A stretch of 41,767 nucleotides of DNA from Nostoc sp. XA010 (GTDB lineage: Bacteria; Cyanobacteriota; Cyanobacteriia; Cyanobacteriales; Nostocaceae), in the NCBI RefSeq assembly GCF_020829625.1, contig NZ_JAIVFX010000041.1:1-41767 (forward strand). The letters are read 5' to 3'. Positions 24,094 through 31,527 of this stretch are shown here, in pieces (positions within the stretch are counted from its first letter, which is position 1; the number at the start of each line of letters is the position of its first letter). The notes under the pieces were generated by a model that had not been told where the DNA came from, made no database searches, and was given only the letters and a program-made list of their open reading frames with translations. The translations under genes were made by a program, and so were the position numbers.

Positions 24094-25317
24094 CTATTGA
24101 ACAATTTTGGGGGATTTTTGACAGGTTAAGTGAATCGCAAATATTATCAGTGGTATAAAGCTGAGGGTCACGATTTGCTGCTTGGACAATATCTGTAGTA
24201 AGTAGCCTGCCACTAAACTTGATACGCTTGTGGCTAAGATACTGAGTTGAAAGCTGACTGCTGCAACTTTGCCAATTTCCACTGCTGAAAAATACCGTTG
24301 TAACCCATAACTTGAAAGAATAAAAACGATATTTGAAGCAATGTGAGCGATAAGCACGCACACAAGCGATAGCATTAGCGAATGAGTCGAAAAAGTAACA
24401 CTATATAGTGATAGATAGAAACTTAAGCACCCAACCAGTAACCAACGTCGCTCTAACCATCGCTCAAAATCTTTAGGTTTGATGACAAGGGGTCCAAGCA
24501 TCTGTCCTAAAGAACGAAAAAGCAATAGTAGTAATACGGGTGTTAGATTTAATCCTATCCAATGAATCTGAAATTCAAAGTTCTGTCCGTGAGATGGCAG
24601 CAGCGACATCGACGGGGCACAAACAAGCGAGAGCAGAGGAATCATCAACAGTACTCGCTGCTGCGTCGGTGTTAGTAACCCCCAGTTTAGTCTAGGTAAC
24701 GCAGTCTTAGATTCTAATTCAACAAGTCCAACGGCATCTTTACGCAAAATAGATACAATCCAAGCCGCAGTAACTAGATAACTTAAACAATCAAAAAAAA
24801 GATAGGGGATTGTGCCTACCACTCCGTATAGTAAAGTTCCTACTACTTGACCTAGAACAAATTGAGCCGTGAAGACATAGGAGTCATAGCTGCTGACCGC
24901 AGGAAGTTCGCTATCGTTAAATGTTCGTCGTACATAAATTTGATAAATGGGAGCAAGAAATCCACTCAAACACGAGCCTGAGAATTCTGCTAACAGTAAA
25001 AACGACCAATTATTATTTTGCAACCCGAAAACTGGAAAAATTAACGAAACAGCTCCTAGTAATTGAAGAATAATAAAAAACCAACCTAATTTCAAACGAG
25101 GTGCTAGCCAGCCTGAGAAATGGCTAGTAAACAAACCTGGTAAAATTCCTAAAACAAAGGCAACTGAATAACTAAATGCACTGGCACCATGTCGTGTAAG
25201 TTCAGCATAAACAGCAATGCTAGTAAAAGCAGTTCCAACGTTACTTAGTAATAAGGCTAGCGAGAGATTGCGATAGGTTACGTGAGTCTTCAAAATAAAA
25301 ATGATGTCACGAATCAT
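24094..25317 (-). CDS. MFS transporter of the RiPP-like operon
   Basis: 407 residues with ten to twelve hydrophobic helices spread along the chain. The first half contains LLLSNVGTAFTSIAVYAELTR, then the MFS loop-like SHFSGWLAPRLKLGW; the second half begins after a hydrophilic loop near 195-215. Its start overlaps the stop of the tetrapyrrole-methylase-like gene (ATGA), so it is translationally coupled to it. The likely role is export of the finished product or immunity. It resembles MFS members in peptide-antibiotic loci, but the substrate cannot be read from sequence. Confidence 0.82.
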   Translation of the reverse strand: MIRDIIFILKTHVTYRNLSLALLLSNVGTAFTSIAVYAELTRHGASAFSYSVAFVLGILPGLFTSHFSGWLAPRLKLGWFFIILQLLGAVSLIFPVFGLQNNNWSFLLLAEFSGSCLSGFLAPIYQIYVRRTFNDSELPAVSSYDSYVFTAQFVLGQVVGTLLYGVVGTIPYLFFDCLSYLVTAAWIVSILRKDAVGLVELESKTALPRLNWGLLTPTQQRVLLMIPLLSLVCAPSMSLLPSHGQNFEFQIHWIGLNLTPVLLLLLFRSLGQMLGPLVIKPKDFERWLERRWLLVGCLSFYLSLYSVTFSTHSLMLSLVCVLIAHIASNIVFILSSYGLQRYFSAVEIGKVAAVSFQLSILATSVSSLVAGYLLQILSKQQIVTLSFIPLIIFAIHLTCQKSPKIVQ

Positions 25318-26096
25318 GATATGCCTCTCAGGATACTAAGGTATTCCTTGTTCAGTTGCTTAGGTGTGATAGAGGGAATATAAAGCGTAGTCCCAAAATG
25401 AACGTAATCAAGCAAAGTCTCCATCTGTTCCAACCTTGCTTCAAAAAATTGAGCATTACTTTGAGGTTCACATGGGGAGGTTACTAAAAATACTTGCTTT
25501 GAAGGTTGATAAAAACGCAGTAGATATTTTTTCAGGATATGGAGCCGATTTTCAGTCGAGGCATTTTTAAAATAGACACGCGGCGTACCAATTGAACACA
25601 CATGGTAAATGTAATAATCGAGTAATGGCTCAATTTGGTACTCAAACAACAACAAGCGATTGGCATCAACAAGTACCGAACCTCGCTCTAAAGGGTCACG
25701 GCTCAAATCATTAATCATTGTGTCAAAGCTGGAAATGCCAGGAAACACTTCTAGTTCAATCTGTAATTCCTGTTTTCTAGCTTCTAACCATTGCACGAGT
25801 GTTACGCCAATCCGAGGATGTCCAGGAACAAGTAGAGCAACATTTTCATATTTGCAGCAATCAGCAATAACTTTATCAAACAAACGCTGGTAATTAACCT
25901 CATCCACGTCTCCGTCTTGATACAAAGTACCAAGGTCTTCAATTGGTGGGATGCCCAACTCTCCTAAAGACTCACAAAGAGTTGAAGGGACGATAGGTAA
26001 ACACCCTATTTTTTTAGACTGAAGCAAACGATTTCGTCCCTCCAAAGAAAGTTGCTGTGTTCCACAAATTCCTAAGCCAATGACCGCTAAACGCAT
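25314..26096 (-). CDS. Tetrapyrrole-methylase-fold methyltransferase, borosin N-methyltransferase-like
   Basis: 260 residues. Motifs in order: VIGLGICGTQQLSLE (5-19), DLGTLYQDG…NYQRL (54-72), LLVPGHPRIGV (88-98, SAM loop), VFPGISSFDTMINDLSRDP (117-135), VLVDANRLLL (141-150) and VCSIG (166-170). In this order they parallel the TP-methylase domain of borosin peptide-backbone N-methyltransferases more closely than cobalamin or sirohaem enzymes. The catalytic Arg expected just before the conserved Tyr is not evident (Asp/Val instead), so chemistry may differ. It directly follows a small gene for a candidate peptide, as in split borosin systems. AAAGG lies 8 bases before the ATG. The family fold is firm; peptide methylation is inference. 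Confidence 0.7.
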   Translation of the reverse strand: MRLAVIGLGICGTQQLSLEGRNRLLQSKKIGCLPIVPSTLCESLGELGIPPIEDLGTLYQDGDVDEVNYQRLFDKVIADCCKYENVALLVPGHPRIGVTLVQWLEARKQELQIELEVFPGISSFDTMINDLSRDPLERGSVLVDANRLLLFEYQIEPLLDYYIYHVCSIGTPRVYFKNASTENRLHILKKYLLRFYQPSKQVFLVTSPCEPQSNAQFFEARLEQMETLLDYVHFGTTLYIPSITPKQLNKEYLSILRGIS

Positions 26097-26122
26097 AGTT
26101 TTGCCTTTAGATTTTTAAGTAG

Positions 26123-26147
26123 AGCAGGGGTTATTAAACCTCCTGCT
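26123..26147 (-). promoter_or_regulatory. Hairpin between precursor and methyltransferase genes
   Basis: AGCAGG + GGTT pairs with AACC + CCTGCT, with a one-base bulge and a 4-base loop. It sits 38 bp after the small-peptide stop and 27 bp before the next start. A hairpin here would stabilise or terminate part of the transcripts and give more precursor than enzyme, as often seen in RiPP operons. Confidence 0.55.
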
Positions 26148-26184
26148 GTCAAACAATTGTGGTGAACTAGCAGTGAAGATTAAA

Positions 26185-26397
26185 CTATTGAGCCTCTTCG
26201 CTAGTTAAAACTTCTTCTTCCTGTTCAATTTGAAGAAGTAAGCTTTCCAAATCAACAGGTACCGAACTTAGACAACGGATATGATAAAAGGGAACCCCCA
26301 GCAATTCTTCATTAATTTTCAAGTTCGGTTGCATATCTGCTGATTCCAAACCAAAGTTGCTAGGTAGATTCGACAGATTGTCTTTGTGATTAGCCAT
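26185..26397 (-). CDS. Candidate RiPP precursor peptide
   Basis: 70 residues from an ATG at 26397, preceded by GGAGA at 8 bases; in-frame starts at 26412 (ATG) and 26430 (GTG) are possible. The peptide has a polar start (MANHKDNLSNLPSNFGLE), a short hydrophobic, aromatic middle (LLGVPFYHIRCLSSVPVDLE) and an acidic helical end (LLLQIEQEEEVLTSEEAQ). Small size, first place in the operon, hairpin after it and modifying enzymes downstream make a precursor the best reading. There is no Cys/Ser/Thr-rich core and no double-Gly site, so the core cannot be marked with confidence. It could instead be an accessory subunit of the methyltransferase. Confidence 0.6.
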   Translation of the reverse strand: MANHKDNLSNLPSNFGLESADMQPNLKINEELLGVPFYHIRCLSSVPVDLESLLLQIEQEEEVLTSEEAQ

Positions 26398-26538
26398 TGA
26401 AGAAATCTCCATCGTTGTGTGTGATCTCACTTCCCGTGAGTTAGATACTTTTATTAAAAATCCTTGTTGACCGACTTCAAGGCTGAGTATGGCTGAGTTT
26501 GATTTTTAATCTGTTTTTGAGGAATATAACCCTCTTGT

Positions 26539-26657
26539 GTCACTTGCGGAAAACAATAATCGGAACGAAACTCTGAAACTTTGATTTAATAAAGTTTTGA
26601 GCTTTATTAGATAAAGGTTCCAATGTTTCGCTACAATTATTGTTTTCCGAAAGTGAC
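26539..26657. promoter_or_regulatory. Mirrored 22-bp repeats in the divergent promoter region
   Basis: GTCACTTGCGGAAAACAATAAT at 26539-26560 and its complement at 26636-26657 differ by one base in 22. Between them are 75 bp with an inner hairpin (AATAAAG/CTTTATT, 26588-26608). Each arm faces outward: one towards the peptide operon (start 26397), the other towards the STAND gene (start 26701). The symmetry suits an operator read by one regulator at two divergent promoters; the repeats could alternatively be ends of a small mobile element. The 303-bp gap holds no other gene. Confidence 0.65.
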
Positions 26658-26700
26658 AGAATAGGGATAAATTTTCTCACCTACCTACTTAAAATACTCA

Positions 26701-29700
26701 ATGTCAAGGTCGCTCAAAGTTCGGCAAGATTATATAGGGAAAGTAAAACTGGCAGTTAGGCGAAATGGCTTTCTCAGCCAACAGGCTCTAGCTGAAGAGC
26801 TTGGACTTGCCCGTTCTACCGTTGTTAACTTTTTGACGGGTAAATCTGTAGACCGTGCGATTTTTGAGGAAATTTGTGAAAAGCTATCGCTGGATTGCAC
26901 AGATATTGCAGAGCTTGAACCTTTGTGTTCTTCTGTTATAAATTCGACAGTAGAGGTAGCAACAAATCGTCTGGGTTTGGCTGAAGCTCCTGATGTCGCA
27001 ACATTTTATGGCAGAATGCAAGAGCTAGCCAGATTAGAACAGTGGATTCTCCACGAAAAGTGCAGGTTGGTTGCACTACTAGGAGTGGGAGGAATTGGTA
27101 AAACCACGCTGTCTGTCAAACTAGCCCATCAAATCAAGGATAATTTTGAATATGTAATTTGGCGAACGCTCCAAAATGCACCCCCTGTTGAAGAAATTTT
27201 GGCAGAGTTAATCCATTTTTTCTCCAATCAACAGGAAATCAATCTCCCAGATACGGTAGAAGGCAAAGTCTCTCGCTTGCTGCATTACTTGCGTTCTTTT
27301 CGTTGCTTGGTACTACTCGACAATTTAGAATCTGTACTGCAAGGTGGCATTAGTACCGGACAATACAGCCAAGGATATGAAGGTTACGGCTATTTACTTA
27401 AGCATATAGGAGAAGTTAACCATCAAAGTTGTTTAATTCTTACAAGTCGGGAAAAACCAAAAGAAGTAGCATTACTCGAAGGAGCAAACCTAAGAGTACG
27501 CTCGTTGCTACTACCCGGATTATTATTAACTGATGGGTATGAAATTTTTGCTGCTAGAAGTTGTTTTGCAACCAACGAACAAGAACTACAAGAAGTTTGC
27601 AGGCATTATGCAGGTAATCCACTGGCATTAAAAATCGCAGCAGCAGCAGTGCAAGAAGTCTGCGGGGGTAGCTTAGGGCAGCTAATTCCCTTACTGCGAC
27701 AAGGAAAGTTACAATTTGACGACATCAACGACTTGCTGGAGCAACAATTTAATCGGTTATCGTCAATAGAACAGCAAGTAATGTACTGGTTGGCAGTAAA
27801 CCGGGAACCTGTTTCTCTGCAAGAGTTAGAAGCAGATTTTGTCTTTAAAACAGTCACGGGACACTTGCTAAATGCGTTACAGTCACTTGCCCGTCGCGCA
27901 TTTATCGAACAAAATGCAAAGCAATTTGTATTGCAACCCGTAGTGCTGGAATATGTCACGCATCGGCTAATTGACCGAGTGTGTGAGGATATTACCAGCG
28001 AACGGCAAGAATTTATCAACGATTACACTTTAATTAAAGCTCAAAGTAAAGAGTATATTCGACTTTCCCAAATACGTTTAATCCTACAACCAGTTATTGA
28101 TAAATTAGTCGAGATGTTAGGCTGTGTCGGCAATGTTGAACGCCAACTCAAACATATCCTTACCAAAATACGACAAGAAACACCTTTAAAGCCAGGATAT
28201 ACAGCAGGTAATATTCTTAATATCTTGTGTGAAATCAACACAGACATCAGTAATCTTGATTGTTCGTACCTGACAATTTGGCAAGCATACCTAAAAGGTA
28301 AAAGTTTACAGCATGTTAATTTTGCCTATTCCAATTTAGCCAAATCTGTTTTTACAGAAACGTTTGGTGCGGCTTTGTGGGTAGTATTTAGTCCTGATGG
28401 CAGTCAGATCGCCAGTGGGGGTATAGATGGCGAGATTCGATTATGGCAGGTTGCTTCTTGTCAGCAGGTTTTCCGATGGAAAGCACATACTAACTGGATA
28501 CGCTCAGTTGCTTTTAGCCCAGATGGGCATACCCTAGCGACTGGTAGTGCTGACTGTACAGTGAAACTTTGGGATGTTATAACTTGTCAATGTTTGCAAA
28601 CTTTTCAAGGACACACTAGCCGTGTGTGGTCAGTTGCTTTTAGTCCTGTAGGCGAAGCCTTCTTGGAAGGAGAAGGTTGTATCCTAGCTAGCAGTAGCGA
28701 TGACCAGACAATACGTCTTTGGAATTTAGAAAGCGGTGAGTGCTTAAAGGTTCTACAGGGACATACTGGTCGAATTCGGTCTGTAATTTTTAGCCCAGAT
28801 GGTCAAGCCCTAGTTAGTGGCGGTGATGATAAGACGATTAGACTATGGGATGCAAAAACTGGTCAGTGTTTAAATATACTGCACGGACATACCAGTGGAG
28901 TTACAACTGTTGCGCTAAGCCCAGACGCTCAAACTTTAGCAAGCGCTAGTGCTGACTATACAGTGAAACTTTGGAATATAAACACAGGGCAATGTCTGAC
29001 AAGTTTAAAAGGACATATTAGTGAAGTGTGGTCAGTTAGCTTTAGTTCAGATGGGCAAATTTTAGCTAGTGGCAGTAATGACCAAACTATCAAATTTTGG
29101 GATGTTAATACTGGTCAATGCTTAAGAACTTTACAGGGACATACCAAAGAAGTATGGTCAGTTAGCTTTAGTTCAGATGGGCAAATTTTAGCTAGTGGCA
29201 GTAATGACCAAACTATCAAATTTTGGGATGTTAATACTGGTCAATGCCTAAGAACTTTACAAGGTTATACCAACGGAGTTCGCTCTATTGGATGCAGCCC
29301 AGACAGTCAAACTATAGCTGTCAGTAGTGCTGATAATGCAGTGAGACTATGGAATGTCAATACTGGTCGATGCTTAAGAACTTTGCGAGGACATACGAGT
29401 CAGGTTTGGTCGGTAGCTTTTAGCCCTGATGGTCAAACCTTAGCCAGTGGCAGCGAAGATCATACAGTAAGGCTGTGGAATGTTAATACTAGTGAATGTA
29501 TCAAGGTTTTAGAAGGACATACCAATTGGGTATGGTCTGTTACTTTCAGTCCTAATGGTCAAACCTTAGCCACTGCTAGCGATGATTACACTGTTAAGTT
29601 ATGGAGCCTTAGTACTAGTCACTGTTTAAAGACTTTAGAAGGACATACAAACTGGGTATGGTCTGTCGATTTCAATATGGATGGGTCAATTTTAGCAAGT

Positions 29701-30252
29701 AGCAGTAATGACCAAACTGTTCGGTTGTGGGATGTTCAAACTGGTCAATGCCTGAAAGTGTTACAGGGTCACACTAATGGTATTCGAGCAGTTAAATTTA
29801 GCCCTGATGGTCAGACCCTAGCTAGCGGCAGTGAAGACCATACAGTAAAAATTTGGGATGCCAGTAATGGTAAGTGCGTTAAAGTCTTGCAGGGACATAC
29901 TGATTGGGTATGGTCTGTTGATTTCAATACGGATGGAACAATTTTAGCAACTAGCAGTAATGACCAAACTATTAGGCTGTGGGATGTAAGAACTGGTCAA
30001 TGCCTAAAGGTTTTACAAGGACATACCAACTGGGTTAGAGCTGTGTCTTTTAGTGCCAACGATCGAATTCTGATCAGTGGAAGTGAGGATGAAACTACTA
30101 AACTTTGGGATGTTGAAACAGGTCAGTATATAACTTCGTTCATTAGTCCCAGACCCTACGAAGGTATGAATATCACTAATACAACAGGCTTAACCGAAGC
30201 TCAAAAAGCTACACTCAAAGCTTTAGGAGCAATTGAGCTTTTAATGGGCTAG
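26701..30252 (+). CDS. STAND NTPase: N-terminal HTH, NB-ARC domain, fourteen WD40 repeats
   Basis: 1183 residues. An HTH-like domain at 1-70 (LSQQALAEELGLARSTVVNFLTGK over residues 25-48) precedes an NB-ARC/NACHT ATPase: Walker A LLGVGGIGKTTL (126-137), Walker B CLVLLDNLE (near 201), then a winged-helix-like part. Fourteen WD40 units run from about 556 to 1144, enough for two seven-blade propellers, followed by the tail GLTEAQKATLKALGA. Units 6 and 7 are near-identical in DNA (126-bp period), and unit 3 carries an 8-residue insertion. Such proteins sense a ligand with the repeats and switch through the NTPase, in transcription control or anti-phage defence. Position opposite the peptide operon and the HTH favour regulation of that operon; defence remains open. 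Confidence 0.88.
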   Translation: MSRSLKVRQDYIGKVKLAVRRNGFLSQQALAEELGLARSTVVNFLTGKSVDRAIFEEICEKLSLDCTDIAELEPLCSSVINSTVEVATNRLGLAEAPDVATFYGRMQELARLEQWILHEKCRLVALLGVGGIGKTTLSVKLAHQIKDNFEYVIWRTLQNAPPVEEILAELIHFFSNQQEINLPDTVEGKVSRLLHYLRSFRCLVLLDNLESVLQGGISTGQYSQGYEGYGYLLKHIGEVNHQSCLILTSREKPKEVALLEGANLRVRSLLLPGLLLTDGYEIFAARSCFATNEQELQEVCRHYAGNPLALKIAAAAVQEVCGGSLGQLIPLLRQGKLQFDDINDLLEQQFNRLSSIEQQVMYWLAVNREPVSLQELEADFVFKTVTGHLLNALQSLARRAFIEQNAKQFVLQPVVLEYVTHRLIDRVCEDITSERQEFINDYTLIKAQSKEYIRLSQIRLILQPVIDKLVEMLGCVGNVERQLKHILTKIRQETPLKPGYTAGNILNILCEINTDISNLDCSYLTIWQAYLKGKSLQHVNFAYSNLAKSVFTETFGAALWVVFSPDGSQIASGGIDGEIRLWQVASCQQVFRWKAHTNWIRSVAFSPDGHTLATGSADCTVKLWDVITCQCLQTFQGHTSRVWSVAFSPVGEAFLEGEGCILASSSDDQTIRLWNLESGECLKVLQGHTGRIRSVIFSPDGQALVSGGDDKTIRLWDAKTGQCLNILHGHTSGVTTVALSPDAQTLASASADYTVKLWNINTGQCLTSLKGHISEVWSVSFSSDGQILASGSNDQTIKFWDVNTGQCLRTLQGHTKEVWSVSFSSDGQILASGSNDQTIKFWDVNTGQCLRTLQGYTNGVRSIGCSPDSQTIAVSSADNAVRLWNVNTGRCLRTLRGHTSQVWSVAFSPDGQTLASGSEDHTVRLWNVNTSECIKVLEGHTNWVWSVTFSPNGQTLATASDDYTVKLWSLSTSHCLKTLEGHTNWVWSVDFNMDGSILASSSNDQTVRLWDVQTGQCLKVLQGHTNGIRAVKFSPDGQTLASGSEDHTVKIWDASNGKCVKVLQGHTDWVWSVDFNTDGTILATSSNDQTIRLWDVRTGQCLKVLQGHTNWVRAVSFSANDRILISGSEDETTKLWDVETGQYITSFISPRPYEGMNITNTTGLTEAQKATLKALGAIELLMG

Positions 30253-30337
30253 CTCCATTCGGTACAAATTTCTCTAACAAATAATCTGGAATTCAGCAAA
30301 TTAATCAGGTAGATAAATACATCTCCGCAAACATTAA

Positions 30338-31162
30338 ATGCACCCAGAGCAAATAAAAGATATGGCTAGATTCGTAGGTGTACGTTGGTGGAATCAGTTT
30401 ATTCTCGCCTTCATCTGCTTTCTGTTGATTATTGCGTGTAGCAATCATGGTTCAAATTTAACAGCGAAGCAAACTTTGAAAGTAGCAATTCAGCCTACTT
30501 TTGCGCCTTTTCAATTTATGAAAAATGGGCAACTTCAGGGATTTGATATTGATATTGTAAAAGGTATTGGTAAGTCAGTGGGTTTCCAAGTAGAGTTTGA
30601 AAATCTACGCTTTGAAGGGATGCTGGGCGCTTTGCAAGCTGGTACTGTGGATGCTGCTGTTGCTGCCATGTCAATTACAAAAGAACGTTTAAATACTGTT
30701 TCTTTCTCCAATCCTTATTTTCGGTCAGGGCTAGCGATTACAGTGAGGGATAACAATCAAAACATCACTAATTTCGACAGTCTCAGGAATAAGAGAATTG
30801 CTGTGTTACTTGGTACAACAGGTGCCAACGAAGCAAAAAAAGTTCCTGGAGCTACAATAATCACTTTGGAGAGTACAGACCAAGCCTTCCTAGATTTAAT
30901 CAATGGTAATGTAGACGCTGTGATTAACGATGTACCTGTTATTTTATATGCTCTCAAAACAGGGAGTCTCAGAGGAATCAAAATTGCTGGCGAGTTGCTT
31001 ACACAAGAATACTATGGCATTCCAGTACGTAAGAATTCACCTAATCTAAATCTCATTAATAAAGGTTTGGACACAATTATTAAAGACGGCACTTATGCTC
31101 AGATTTACAAGAAGTGGTTTAACACTAAGCCTCCCCAGTTGCCAAAGACTGCACCAGTTTAG
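30338..31162 (+). CDS. Amino-acid-type solute-binding lipoprotein (SBP_bac_3)
   Basis: 274 residues. A hydrophobic signal segment (about 18-33) ends in the lipobox LIIACS, so the mature protein should be a membrane-anchored lipoprotein. KVAIQPTFAPFQFMKNGQLQGFDIDI and DAAVAAMSITKERLNTVSFSNPY, with GTTGANEA further on, match the extracellular solute-binding family 3 (GlnH-like). No permease or ATPase gene is adjacent, so it is an orphan that may serve a chromosomal transporter or act as a sensor. It starts 85 bp after the STAND gene. The start could also be the ATG at 30362. Confidence 0.85.
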   Translation: MHPEQIKDMARFVGVRWWNQFILAFICFLLIIACSNHGSNLTAKQTLKVAIQPTFAPFQFMKNGQLQGFDIDIVKGIGKSVGFQVEFENLRFEGMLGALQAGTVDAAVAAMSITKERLNTVSFSNPYFRSGLAITVRDNNQNITNFDSLRNKRIAVLLGTTGANEAKKVPGATIITLESTDQAFLDLINGNVDAVINDVPVILYALKTGSLRGIKIAGELLTQEYYGIPVRKNSPNLNLINKGLDTIIKDGTYAQIYKKWFNTKPPQLPKTAPV

Positions 31163-31527
31163 TTTAGGGAAGTGTGAGATTTACATACATCGTTAGAATT
31201 TTTTAACTATTTGGTATCTCGGCTCAATACCATAATGTTACCCCAAAGAATGATAAAGCCATTACTTCGCAAGAAGAGGAAACAGCACTGGGCCTGAAAA
31301 GTAATGCCGTTCCAAGCTTTCTTTATTCAAAGCTGGCTCCATTGCTTATCGATTGCTTACTTTTCACCTTGATTGCCATACGATGTGCGAACTGACAAGT
31401 CAGCGCTTGCGCTATCGCTTCGCCAACAACCCCGCCAATCGTTCCGCAAGGGCTAGGTTATCTTCAAGGGTAGGGTAAACCAAACAATTATGGCATGATT
31501 CACCCATGAAACAAGTTCATTCAAGCC
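31163..31527. other. Gene-free stretch
   Basis: There is no credible coding frame on either strand. CATTACTT (31260-31267) and AAGTAATG (31299-31306) form an inverted repeat like the half-sites at 8346-8365, but 31 bp apart. The convergent ends of the binding-protein and helicase genes meet here; no strong terminator is visible. Confidence 0.5.
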
